Shown: positions 8,421 to 16,973 of the stretch, one piece after another
Numbering within the stretch: position 1 is the stretch's first letter
Layout: the number at the start of each line of letters is the position of its first letter
Assembly (NCBI GenBank): GCA_023259575.1
Contig: JALRHN010000003.1
Span: 1-33,001 of the forward strand
Direction of reading: 5' to 3'
Origin: Candidatus Kapaibacterium sp.
Lineage (GTDB): Bacteria; Bacteroidota; Ignavibacteria; Kapaibacteriales; UBA961
Length of the DNA: 33,001 nucleotides
Translations under genes and position numbers: made by a program
The notes under the pieces: generated by a model
Database searches by the model: none
What the model saw: only the letters and a program-made list of their open reading frames with translations
Told to the model about the DNA's origin: nothing

Positions 8421-10739
8421 TTAAGCTTGAGGGTTTTCATTGCGATGCCTATCATCACCACGATGCCTGTCATCACCACGATGTTCCTCTCTAGGACGAT
8501 CTTCTCTAGGACGGTCTTCATATCTTCTGTCACCGCCACCTCGTCTATCGCCGCCTCTTCTATCATCAAATCGTCTATCATCTCTGCGTGGAGGTCTTTC
8601 GCTACGTTGTGGCTCTACATAACCTTCTGGAGGTGTTAATAGAACTTTGTGGCTTAGCCTAAATTTACCATCAGATTGAATTTCTAATAGTTTAACATCA
8701 ATTTGCTGTCCTGGTTTTAGAACATCACTAACATTCTGGAAATAATCATAGCTAATTTGAGAAATATGCAATAAACCTTTGGTTTTAGGCATAAATTCTA
8801 CAATCGCGCCAAGGCCTTCGCGGACATCTTTAACGGTAGCTGTGTATACTTTACCAATTTCTGGAGGACTTGTTATTGCACGTATTCTATCGATAGTTAA
8901 TTGAGCAGCTTCTTTATTTGTTGCAGCAATAATACAAGAGCCATCATCTTCAATTGTAATTTCAACGCCAAATTCTCTTTGCATTCCACGAATTGTATCA
9001 CCACCTGGCCCGATAACTGTTCCAATCATATCATTTGGAATCATGATTGTAGTTAATCGTGGTGCATATTCAGATAAATCTTCCCTTGGGGCAGACAATG
9101 CTTCATTCATAATATTAAGAATATGGAGTCTTCCAGCTCTGGCTTGTTCAAGTGCTTGACGCATTAAATGCGTAGAAAGGCCCGCAATTTTAATATCCAT
9201 TTGGCAAGCAGTAATACCATCCAAAGTTCCTGCAACTTTAAAGTCCATATCACCAAGAAAATCCTCATCGCCAAGGATATCACTTAATATTGCAGCATCA
9301 TCATCTTCTTTAATAAGTCCCATTGCAATACCAGCTACTGGTTTCTTTAATGGTACCCCAGCATCCATTAATGCAAGACTTCCAGCACATACAGTTGCCA
9401 TAGAAGAGGAGCCATTAGACTCTAATATATCAGAAACGATTCTAACTACATAAGGGAAATCTTCATTATTAGGCATCATGATATGAATAGCTCTTTCTGC
9501 AAGTTTTCCATGTCCAATTTCACGTCTGCTTGTGCCAGTCATACGGCCAGCTTCGCCAGTACTGAATGGTGGAAAATTATAATGAAGCATAAAACGACGA
9601 TATTCAGTAGGGAATAGGCCATCTATTAATTGTTCATCACTTTTAGTACCAAGTGTAACAGTAGTTAAACTTTGTGTTTCACCACGAGTAAATAATGCAG
9701 ATCCATGTGTTCTTGGAAGAACGGTTGTATCACAATTAATAGATCTAATATCTGTTGTTGTTCGTCCATCTAAACGAACTTTATCTTCTATAATCATGCG
9801 TCGCATTTCGTGCTTTTCAATCTTATAGATATATCCTTTTGTTTTTTTAGCTCTTGCATCAATTTCAGCTGTTTCCACTAATGGTAACATTTCTTGCAAT
9901 GATGAAAGAACAGTTTCTCTTAGCTGTTTTGCGAACTCTATTCTTTGCTCTTTAGATGAACTCTTACGAATTTGTTCACGAATTAAAGGAGCAGCGATAG
10001 ATGTAATAGCCTCTAATAACTCAGTATCTTCTTCAACAGTTACAATTTCTTGCTTTGCTTTACCAGCTAATTCTTTGAGTTGAAGTTGAAGAGCATTAAG
10101 TTTTTTGATATAAGAGTGCGCATATTCTAAGGCATTAATAAAATCATCTTCAGAAATTTCTTTTGAACTTCCTTCCACCATCATAATTGCATCATCGGTT
10201 CCAGCAACTGTGATTTCTATATCGGATTCTAATAATTGGCTTATAGTTGGATTAACGATAAATTCGCCATTTATTCTTCCTACTAAAACTTCGGAATATG
10301 GTCCATCAAATGGAATATCAGAAATAACTAAAGCAGCAGATGCACCAACCGCAGCTAGTGTATCGGCATCAATTTCAGGTTCTGATGAATACACAGAAGC
10401 AACTATTTGAGTTTCTTTTTGCCAACCTTTTGGGAAAAGGGGTCTAGCAGGACGATCAATCAATCGGGCAGAAAGTACTTCTTTTTCACTTGGTTTACCT
10501 TCTCTTTTAAAGAATCCACCTGGTATTTTGCCAGCAGCAGCAGTTTTTTCACGATACTCTACAGTTAAAGGTAGGAAGTCTATATCAGACCTTGGGTCTT
10601 GAGCAGCACAAACTGTTACAAGAACCATTGTATCTCCATAACGAACCATCACCGAACCATTAGCCAATTTTGCAAAGCGGCCAGTCTCTATCGAATATTC
10701 CCTGCCATTTAATTCCAGGGAAACGGAATGATGTGCCAT
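8421..10739 (-). CDS. pnp: Polyribonucleotide nucleotidyltransferase (PNPase)
   Basis: PNPase core (LELNGREYSIETGRFAKLANGSVMVRYGDT, GQTQSLTTVTLGT-like GETQSLTTVTLGT), KH domain (TIMIPNDMIGTVIGPGGDTIRGMQ), S1 domain (GKVYTATVKDVREGLGAIVEFMPKTKGLLHISQI). Start set to ATG at 10739 (MAHHSVSLELNG) with AAGGA just upstream, rather than the track's GTG at 10844. Confidence 0.96.
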   Translation of the reverse strand: MAHHSVSLELNGREYSIETGRFAKLANGSVMVRYGDTMVLVTVCAAQDPRSDIDFLPLTVEYREKTAAAGKIPGGFFKREGKPSEKEVLSARLIDRPARPLFPKGWQKETQIVASVYSSEPEIDADTLAAVGASAALVISDIPFDGPYSEVLVGRINGEFIVNPTISQLLESDIEITVAGTDDAIMMVEGSSKEISEDDFINALEYAHSYIKKLNALQLQLKELAGKAKQEIVTVEEDTELLEAITSIAAPLIREQIRKSSSKEQRIEFAKQLRETVLSSLQEMLPLVETAEIDARAKKTKGYIYKIEKHEMRRMIIEDKVRLDGRTTTDIRSINCDTTVLPRTHGSALFTRGETQSLTTVTLGTKSDEQLIDGLFPTEYRRFMLHYNFPPFSTGEAGRMTGTSRREIGHGKLAERAIHIMMPNNEDFPYVVRIVSDILESNGSSSMATVCAGSLALMDAGVPLKKPVAGIAMGLIKEDDDAAILSDILGDEDFLGDMDFKVAGTLDGITACQMDIKIAGLSTHLMRQALEQARAGRLHILNIMNEALSAPREDLSEYAPRLTTIMIPNDMIGTVIGPGGDTIRGMQREFGVEITIEDDGSCIIAATNKEAAQLTIDRIRAITSPPEIGKVYTATVKDVREGLGAIVEFMPKTKGLLHISQISYDYFQNVSDVLKPGQQIDVKLLEIQSDGKFRLSHKVLLTPPEGYVEPQRSERPPRRDDRRFDDRRGGDRRGGGDRRYEDRPREDRPREEHRGDDRHRGDDRHRNENPQA
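8443..8517 (-). repeat. Short tandem repeats encoding the Arg/Asp-rich PNPase C-terminal tail
   Basis: 18-nt units CGATGCCTATCATCACCA (8443-8460) and CGATGCCTGTCATCACCA (8461-8478); 15-nt units TCTCTAGGACGATCT (8488-8502) and TCTCTAGGACGGTCT (8503-8517). They encode ...DRPREDRPREEHRGDDRHRGDDRHR... Confidence 0.85.
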
Positions 10740-10802
10740 AATTTTCCTTTTGAATAGCACTAATAAATCATTCTTAGTATCATTCTTTTGTTTAGCTGCA
10801 TA

Positions 10803-10848
10803 CTGAGCGGAGGAGAACACCATCATAAAGATGCTCTCCTGCACTCAG
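10803..10848 (-). promoter_or_regulatory. Stem-loop in the pnp 5' leader
   Basis: CTGAG-CGG-AGGAGA-ACAC-CATC-ATAAA-GATG-C-TCTCCT-GCA-CTCAG: three nested paired blocks (5, 6 and 4 bp) separated by small internal loops, about 65-110 nt upstream of the pnp ATG. No T-run follows on the minus strand. Confidence 0.6.
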
Positions 10849-10905
10849 ATCAGCCCGAAACTTCTACTTCCTTAACAAAGAATATATCAAGAATGTGTAA
10901 TTATG

Positions 10906-10920
10906 TTGGCAAATTGCCAA
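10906..10920. promoter_or_regulatory. Perfect palindrome TTGGCAA-A-TTGCCAA (operator-like)
   Basis: 15-nt perfect inverted repeat with a single central base, in the rpsO-pnp intergenic region. Confidence 0.4.
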
Positions 10921-10930
10921 AAATAAAAAA

Positions 10931-10947
10931 GGGCGCTATAAGCGCCC
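10931..10947 (-). terminator. Intrinsic terminator of rpsO
   Basis: GGGCGCT-ATA-AGCGCCC, 7-bp GC-rich stem; on the minus strand it is followed by TTTTTTATTT. Confidence 0.9.
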
Positions 10948-10961
10948 TGAAATGAGTCAGA

Positions 10962-11228
10962 TTACTTTCGTATTGATAATGCACTTATAATTGTGCGATA
11001 TCTACGAATATCATTTTTCATGAGATAATTAAGTAGTTTCTTTCTTTTACTTACCAATTGCATTAGGCCACGTCTAGAATGGAAATCCTTTTTATGAGTA
11101 TCCAAATGACCTGCCAACTGTGTAATATGTTCTGTAAGTAACGCAATCTGTACTTCTGGTAATCCAGTATTGGCTTCACTACCGCCATATTGCTTTACGA
11201 TTTCTGCTTTACGAGCTTGATTAAGCAT
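10962..11228 (-). CDS. rpsO: 30S ribosomal protein S15
   Basis: 88 aa; [49 protein letters not shown]. Confidence 0.97.
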   Translation of the reverse strand: MLNQARKAEIVKQYGGSEANTGLPEVQIALLTEHITQLAGHLDTHKKDFHSRRGLMQLVSKRKKLLNYLMKNDIRRYRTIISALSIRK

Positions 11229-11275
11229 AATGTTTCTATCAAATGATAAGATATATTGAGTATAATTCTATTGTG

Positions 11276-11349
11276 TGCACCCGTAGGGATTCGAACCCCA
11301 AACCTTTTGATCCGTAGTCAAATGCTCTATCCAGTTGAGCTACGGGTGC
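11276..11349 (-). tRNA. tRNA-Arg (anticodon ACG)
   Basis: GCACCCGTAGCTCAACTGGATAGAGCATTTGACTACGGATCAAAAGGTTTGGGGTTCGAATCCCTACGGGTGCA folds into a full cloverleaf: acceptor GCACCCG/CGGGTGC, anticodon stem TTTGA/TCAAA, loop CTACGGA, T-loop TTCGAAT. 3' CCA is not encoded. Confidence 0.96.
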
Positions 11350-11359
11350 TTACGGAATC

Positions 11360-11626
11360 TTAGGCTTGAGCTGCCTTCATTTTATTAATATGAAGTGCAA
11401 GTTTAGATTTCTTATTAGCTACATTGTTCTTGTGTAATATTCCACGAGATGCTACTCTGTCTAGAATACTTGTAGCAGTAACAAATAATGTTTCTGCCTC
11501 TTGAACTGATTTAGCTAAACGAACAGCTTTAATCGCTTCACGATAAAGCTTGCGATTTGCTCGATTATAAATTGCGCGCTTTTTATTTTGACGCGTACGT
11601 TTAATTGCTGACTTATGATGTGCCAT
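11360..11626 (-). CDS. rpsT: 30S ribosomal protein S20
   Basis: MAHHKSAIKRTRQNKKRAIYNRANRK...; start placed at ATG 11626 rather than the track's 11635. Confidence 0.96.
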   Translation of the reverse strand: MAHHKSAIKRTRQNKKRAIYNRANRKLYREAIKAVRLAKSVQEAETLFVTATSILDRVASRGILHKNNVANKKSKLALHINKMKAAQA

Positions 11627-11669
11627 AACTACCAAATAATGCGATTAATTGCTTCTATATAAGAGATTG

Positions 11670-11701
11670 CAAAAATAAAGAGATTCGGCGTACTATGCAA
11701 A
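11670..11701 (-). promoter_or_regulatory. Bacteroidota-type sigma promoter upstream of rpsT
   Basis: On the minus strand: TTTG (11701-11698), 20-nt spacer, TATTTTTG (11677-11670); matches the TTTG-N(~19-20)-TAnnTTTG consensus. About 44 nt upstream of the rpsT ATG. Confidence 0.72.
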
Positions 11702-11738
11702 CTTTTTTATGATTGAAATTTTTGTTGTCCTGAATCAA

Positions 11739-12815
11739 CTAAGCTAACATAGAAATTATCAGAGATTGAAGAACCGAAACAGCAGGTTTAGAGCTTGATT
11801 TTAAGGTAAGATCGGCATTTCTCAACAGAAATAAAGCGTTTTCTAATCTTGTATATGTAAATATTTTTAAGGCTGATTGATATTCGGGTATGAAATAAGA
11901 ACTAATTCCAGTTAATTTTGATAATTCATAAGGATTATGAGTTGTTTTTATGGAATCATATAATTTAAAGAGAGAAACAATATATCGAGTTATCATTGTG
12001 ATGATTAATATTTCTTGTTTATCATCTTTCATCATAAAATGAATGATTTCGATTGCTTTTGCAGAATCTCCTTTGCCGACACATTTTTGCAATTCAAATA
12101 CATTATAGACTTTAGAGCTTCCTACAACACCTAATACTTCTTGTATTGTATACGTATGTATCGAAGGTGCAAAAAGGATTAATTTATCTATTTCATTTAC
12201 TATATCTCTTAAAGATTGTCCTGCATTGGCAATGATATATTCTGCTGCTTCTGGTTGAATATCTTTATTTTCTATTTTTAATCTTTGAGAAATCCACGTA
12301 GATAATTCTCTTTCTGTTACTTTTTTAGCTTCAAAGCAAGGAATTGCATCAATTAATTGATCTAGGGGAAATTTTATAGTGGAAAGTATTTTTTTTGCTT
12401 TTTCTTGTTGTCTAGAATTTTTTTTTGCCGCAGTAATTCCCCACAAAGATTGAAAATTTCCTAATAATACTAAATATGTTGATGGTTGTGGGTTCTTTAC
12501 ATAGGAAAGAATAGCTGATTTTTTATCGCTTTTTGATGATTTAGATGTAAAAAGTTTATCTGCATTTTTGACAATAACAATTCTTTTATCTGATATAAAT
12601 GGGAAAGAGCAAGCTATATCAATAATTGCATGTTCTTTTACTTGGTCAGCATCTACAATATCAATATCGGGCTTTGAATTGCATGAATCTTCTAAGTGTT
12701 TTAAAACAAAATGATAAGCTTCTTCCTTTAAGAATTCTTCTTCTCCAAATAATAATAATGTATTTGGTAGTTCTGTAGGATTATCAAAAATCTCTTGTAA
12801 TGAATCAACTATCAT
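11739..12815 (-). CDS. holA: DNA polymerase III subunit delta
   Basis: 358 aa; LLLFGEEEFLKEEA, DIACSFPFISDKRIVIVKNADK, AAEYIIANAGQSLRDIVNEIDKLILFA. Confidence 0.9.
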   Translation of the reverse strand: MIVDSLQEIFDNPTELPNTLLLFGEEEFLKEEAYHFVLKHLEDSCNSKPDIDIVDADQVKEHAIIDIACSFPFISDKRIVIVKNADKLFTSKSSKSDKKSAILSYVKNPQPSTYLVLLGNFQSLWGITAAKKNSRQQEKAKKILSTIKFPLDQLIDAIPCFEAKKVTERELSTWISQRLKIENKDIQPEAAEYIIANAGQSLRDIVNEIDKLILFAPSIHTYTIQEVLGVVGSSKVYNVFELQKCVGKGDSAKAIEIIHFMMKDDKQEILIITMITRYIVSLFKLYDSIKTTHNPYELSKLTGISSYFIPEYQSALKIFTYTRLENALFLLRNADLTLKSSSKPAVSVLQSLIISMLA

Positions 12816-12823
12816 ACTTGGAA

Positions 12824-13927
12824 CTATCTTTGAATTGCTTTAGGATCGAATGCATCTCGTAGGCCATCTCCTAATAAATTAAATCCATAGACGGCTGCAG
12901 CTATTGCAATACTAGGATATACAGTTAAGCCCCAATATTTACCTGCAAAAATATATCCATAATGATCTGAAATAAATATTCCCCACGATGGTTCTGGCCT
13001 TTGAATACCTAGTCCTAGAAAACTGAGTCCTGCTTCTGCAATTATCGAAGATGCAATACCAGCAGTAGATAATACAATGATAGGTCCTATGGCATTTGGC
13101 AGAATATGTCTGAAAATCGTTCTCATAGAACCATATCCAAGAGCTCTTGTTGCCTCAACATATTCCATTTCTCTTAATGAAAAGAATTGTCCACGAACAA
13201 TTCTTGCAATTTCAACCCAACTTGAAATTCCGATTGCTATGAATGTTTGCCAAAAAGGATTTAATGAAAAACCCATAATATTATTGGTAAACTTTAATAA
13301 TGAAGAGAGGAGTATAGCTAATAGAATTGTGGGATATGACCAAATAACATTTGTAAACCACATGATAATATTATCTACCCAACCTCTAAAAAATCCTGCT
13401 AATGCACCAAGCACGATACCAATAATAAGAGCAATTAATTGTGAAACAACGCCTACTAATAAACTTATACGTGCACCAAATACTAATCTGCTAAAAACAT
13501 CTCTGCCTAATCTATCGGTCCCTAAATAGTATGTAGGGGTAGTATGCCATTCAGATTCATTATTTCCTTGTAATTGCTGAATAGGAATTGTTCCAATGAG
13601 TCCTGTAAAATCTATGTATTCAACGCTATCTTTACGTGTTTTATAGGATTGAATAGGTAAAACATTTGGCTGGGATTCATCTGATGGATTTTTTAATAAT
13701 AGCACATTACCTACAAATCCAGATGGTTTTTCTGCATATTCTAGTACAGCCAAAGTAGGAGAAAATGGACTAATTATATCAGCCATAGCTGCAATTAACA
13801 CCAATAATCCTATAATAATCATACCGGCAATTCCAGCTGGATGCTTTTTTAGTTTTTTCCATGCTAAAGCTCCAAGACTTTCTGATCTCTTTATATGTAC
13901 AGAGGATGTATCCACATTTTTTGACAT
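12824..13927 (-). CDS. DppC/OppC-family ABC transporter permease
   Basis: 367 aa; YYLGTDRLGRDVFSRLVFGARISLLVG, EATRALGYGSMRTIFRHILPNAIGPIIV, EAGLSFLGLGIQRPEPSWGIFI. Confidence 0.94.
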   Translation of the reverse strand: MSKNVDTSSVHIKRSESLGALAWKKLKKHPAGIAGMIIIGLLVLIAAMADIISPFSPTLAVLEYAEKPSGFVGNVLLLKNPSDESQPNVLPIQSYKTRKDSVEYIDFTGLIGTIPIQQLQGNNESEWHTTPTYYLGTDRLGRDVFSRLVFGARISLLVGVVSQLIALIIGIVLGALAGFFRGWVDNIIMWFTNVIWSYPTILLAILLSSLLKFTNNIMGFSLNPFWQTFIAIGISSWVEIARIVRGQFFSLREMEYVEATRALGYGSMRTIFRHILPNAIGPIIVLSTAGIASSIIAEAGLSFLGLGIQRPEPSWGIFISDHYGYIFAGKYWGLTVYPSIAIAAAVYGFNLLGDGLRDAFDPKAIQR

Positions 13928-13948
13928 AATATCTTTACTATAAATGAA

Positions 13949-14875
13949 TTAGCTTAATTTAACTTTAGGGTCTAAGAATACATAAACGATATCTACTATT
14001 GCATTCACTACCACAAAAATGATAGCTGTTAATAAAACAGTACCTTGAATAATAGGATAATCTAATTTTTCGATGGCACTAATTGCAAGTGTTCCAATTC
14101 CAGGCCAATTAAAGATATATTCAACAAAAAAAGTACCAGCTAATAAACCAGAAAACCAAGCACTTACGGTTGTAACAACCGGATTTAAAGCATTTCTTAA
14201 GGCATGGCGTAAGATGACAGATGATTCTGATAAGCCTTTCGCCCTAGCAGTTCTTACATAATCTTGGTTCAATACATCTAACATACTACTTCGTGTAACC
14301 CTGGCAATAATTGATAAGGGCCTAAAAGCTAATGTTAACATTGGTAAAAATAAATGGCTTATGCCTTTGTCTATATATCCTGATGATGGCAATATTTTCC
14401 ATATTTCGCCAAAGAGCAAGAGCAATAATAATCCAAAAACAAAAGAGGGTAAAGAAATTCCTAATAATGCAAAACCCATAGTTGTAGCATCAATCCATGT
14501 ATTTGCTTTTATTGCGGCAATAATTCCAAGGATGATTCCCAATAATGTTGAAAAAAACATGGCTGTTATAGCTAATAATGCAGTTGCTGGAAATTTATCA
14601 ACTATTGTTTCTAAAACATCTCTATTGGTAGAATATGATACTCCTAAATCTCCCTGAATTAATCTTCCAATGTATTTTGTATACTGTTCATACATAGGTT
14701 TATCTAGGCCTAATTGAACTCTTAATGCTTGTATTGATTGTTCATCTGCCCTTTGACCCAACATTAAACGGGCTGGGTCTCCAGGCAAAACAAAATTGAT
14801 AAGGAATGCTGTTGTTACCACTCCAAACAATACTGCTAAAGCATATCCACATTTGCGAATTATATAAGAAATCAT
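13949..14875 (-). CDS. DppB/OppB-family ABC transporter permease
   Basis: 308 aa; VLPGDPARLMLGQRADEQSIQALRVQLGLDKP, YVRTARAKGLSESSVILRHALRNALNPVVT, FNWPGIGTLAISAI. Confidence 0.95.
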   Translation of the reverse strand: MISYIIRKCGYALAVLFGVVTTAFLINFVLPGDPARLMLGQRADEQSIQALRVQLGLDKPMYEQYTKYIGRLIQGDLGVSYSTNRDVLETIVDKFPATALLAITAMFFSTLLGIILGIIAAIKANTWIDATTMGFALLGISLPSFVFGLLLLLLFGEIWKILPSSGYIDKGISHLFLPMLTLAFRPLSIIARVTRSSMLDVLNQDYVRTARAKGLSESSVILRHALRNALNPVVTTVSAWFSGLLAGTFFVEYIFNWPGIGTLAISAIEKLDYPIIQGTVLLTAIIFVVVNAIVDIVYVFLDPKVKLS

Positions 14876-14986
14876 TGAAATTAATGAATTATAAAAGGTG
14901 TAACATGTAGTTAAAATTATCGAGCTGCAAATGGCAAATTAACAAAGTTTGTTTCTTGATACATAGATTATTATTGTCCTAGACTA

Positions 14987-15859
14987 TCAATATTTTACAG
15001 ATGCACTTTGTTTCGCATATTCTGAAGGATGATGCTCTAAAACTTCTGTTGTAATATTGATAGGATCTTGTAATGTAAATCCAAGACATCGCTCCGCAAT
15101 CACATTAAATGAATGAACTGTATCAGTAGTAAACAACTGTATTCTTTTAGATATTGATGAACTATCTTGATTTGAATGTATTCCTAACATTTTTGTCATA
15201 ATCTTAGAAGCTGTATAACCACAGTCAATAAGAGTTATATCGGGTAATATATTTGTAATTAATTCTTTTAATAAAGGATAATGTGTACATCCTAGCACTA
15301 GAGTATCAATTTTCTTTGATATGAGAGGTGATAAATATTCCTTTGCTATCAAAAGCGCAGCTGGATGATTCACCCAATCTTCTTCTACTATTGGAACAAA
15401 GAGGGGACATGCTATACTAGTAATATGTGCTTCTTTATGTATTGTATCAGCATATGTTTGTATTGCTTTTTCATATGCTTGTGAATGTATTGTAGCCCTA
15501 GTACCTATTATTCCTATATTCCCCGAAAGCGATGATTCAATCGCATAATGAGCTGCTGGTTCAATCATACCAATTATAGGAATGGGAGAATGTTTCTGTG
15601 CAATTTCTAATGCTAAAGCAGATGCTGTATTGCATGCTATAACAATTGCTTTAACATTAAATCCTAATAGAAAATCAATACATTGTATAGTATAATGTTC
15701 TATTGTTTGCTTAGACTTATTACCATATGGAACTCTGGCAGTATCCCCTAAATACACAAATTGTTCATCAGGCATTTCTTGTATTAGGTGTTTTAAGACG
15801 GTTAAGCCGCCCACACCAGAATCAAAAACACCTATTGGTTGATTAGCATCTGTTTTCAT
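14987..15859 (-). CDS. murI: Glutamate racemase
   Basis: 290 aa; IGVFDSGVGGLTVLKHL, GDTARVPYGNKS, IACNTASA and LGCTHYPLL with both catalytic cysteines. Confidence 0.96.
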   Translation of the reverse strand: MKTDANQPIGVFDSGVGGLTVLKHLIQEMPDEQFVYLGDTARVPYGNKSKQTIEHYTIQCIDFLLGFNVKAIVIACNTASALALEIAQKHSPIPIIGMIEPAAHYAIESSLSGNIGIIGTRATIHSQAYEKAIQTYADTIHKEAHITSIACPLFVPIVEEDWVNHPAALLIAKEYLSPLISKKIDTLVLGCTHYPLLKELITNILPDITLIDCGYTASKIMTKMLGIHSNQDSSSISKRIQLFTTDTVHSFNVIAERCLGFTLQDPINITTEVLEHHPSEYAKQSASVKY

Positions 15860-15930
15860 GAAACTAAAAAAAGTAAACTATAGAAGAGCTATATCGCAAA
15901 ATATCATCGATACATAAAGCATATATATAT

Positions 15931-15962
15931 CAAAGGGATACTACGTATAATTCACGATCAAA
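15931..15962 (-). promoter_or_regulatory. Possible Bacteroidota-type promoter upstream of murI
   Basis: On the minus strand TTTG (15962-15959), 20-nt spacer, TCCCTTTG (15938-15931); one mismatch to TAnnTTTG. Confidence 0.45.
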
Positions 15963-15972
15963 CCAATGAATT

Positions 15973-16398
15973 CTAATTAACTTTAGAGAGAGAATCTAAC
16001 TTATTATCTAATTTTTTAATTGATTCTTCTAAATTTTTGGTTAAATCTTGATACTGGGTTTTAAGATTGGCATCGTTTTCTTTTGCTTGTTTTTCTAGTT
16101 GTCCTGATAATTCAGATAAACTAGTTTCTACTCCAGATAACTCTTGCTTTAATTGTTGGATTTGTTTTTTATATCCATCAATAATCTGCTTCGTTTGCCC
16201 TTCATATTGTCCTTTAAACTTCATTGTTTGATTATGAAAACTTTGAGCCAAATTCAAAATTTGGGTTTTCATGATAGTAAGCACTTGCTTTGCTGCTGTT
16301 ATATCTGGATTGGATTTAGAATTTTGTTGAGCAAATGTTAAAGTGGAAGTGATGATCGTTACAAATAAGATCAGGATAATTCTACTAATGTTTTTCAT
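15973..16398 (-). CDS. Exported coiled-coil protein of unknown function
   Basis: 141 aa; signal peptide MKNISRIILILFVTIITSTLTFAQ followed by Lys/Gln/Glu/Leu-rich heptad-like sequence (QIIDGYKKQIQQLKQELSGVETSLSELSGQLEKQ). Confidence 0.75.
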   Translation of the reverse strand: MKNISRIILILFVTIITSTLTFAQQNSKSNPDITAAKQVLTIMKTQILNLAQSFHNQTMKFKGQYEGQTKQIIDGYKKQIQQLKQELSGVETSLSELSGQLEKQAKENDANLKTQYQDLTKNLEESIKKLDNKLDSLSKVN

Positions 16399-16856
16399 AA
16401 ATCTTCTTCTTCTTTAGTAAAAAATTCAATTATTTGTTCTGGTGTATCTGCTTGTAAAATATTTTCTCTAAAGCTATCACTATTCATTAATCGTGAAATT
16501 CTGCTTAATAATCGTAAATGTGTCCCTACAGTATTTTCCCTACCAATTAACATAAAAACAATCGATACAGGTTCTTGATCTAAAGAGTTGAAATCTATGG
16601 GATGTTTAAGCGTAAGAAAAGCACCAACTGTCTCATTTATATGATTAGTTTTTCCATGAGGAAGAGCAAATCCTTTGCCTATGCCTGTTGACATAATTTT
16701 TTCTCTTTCCATCACAGCTTTACGCGCTTCATCAGGTTTTGCTAATAATCCTGCTTTTTCCAAACAATTAAGCATTGTATCTAGTACTTGCTCTTTGCTT
16801 GTAATTTCTTGTTTTAATAGTATTGCTGATGGTTTAAGAATTTCAGTTATTTTCAT
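16395..16856 (-). CDS. PTS sugar transporter subunit IIA (PtsN/EIIA-Ntr-like)
   Basis: 153 aa; MEREKIMSTGIGKGFALPHGKTNHI with the conserved His; VSIVFMLIGRENTVGTHLRLLSRISRLM. Confidence 0.92.
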   Translation of the reverse strand: MKITEILKPSAILLKQEITSKEQVLDTMLNCLEKAGLLAKPDEARKAVMEREKIMSTGIGKGFALPHGKTNHINETVGAFLTLKHPIDFNSLDQEPVSIVFMLIGRENTVGTHLRLLSRISRLMNSDSFRENILQADTPEQIIEFFTKEEEDL

Positions 16857-16973
16857 GGCATTATTGGTATTTAAACGTTCTAACTAGCAACAATATCAAT
16901 TATTTAGCCAACATTATATGGGGATATTTATGAAGGCATATGTGAATTTGAATGAAAATATAGGGAATTGATG

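Noticed and set aside
8443-8517. Tandem repeats as a possible CRISPR array
   Set aside because: Units are directly adjacent, have no spacers, and are in frame with the pnp tail.
8357-8581. 74-aa minus-strand ORF in another frame over the pnp tail, plus plus-strand ORFs 8427-8639 and 8440-8622
   Set aside because: Alternative-frame readings of the repetitive Arg/Asp tail; the minus ORF also runs through the pnp terminator.
10740-10844. N-terminal extension of PNPase in the ORF track (MQESIFMMVFSSAQYAAKQ...)
   Set aside because: Conserved PNPase begins at MAHHSVSLELNG with AAGGA upstream; the extension overlaps a stem-loop leader and looks non-coding.
13077-13529. 150-aa plus-strand ORF antisense to the DppC-like permease
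   Set aside because: Lies wholly inside a clear conserved coding sequence on the other strand; no family resemblance.
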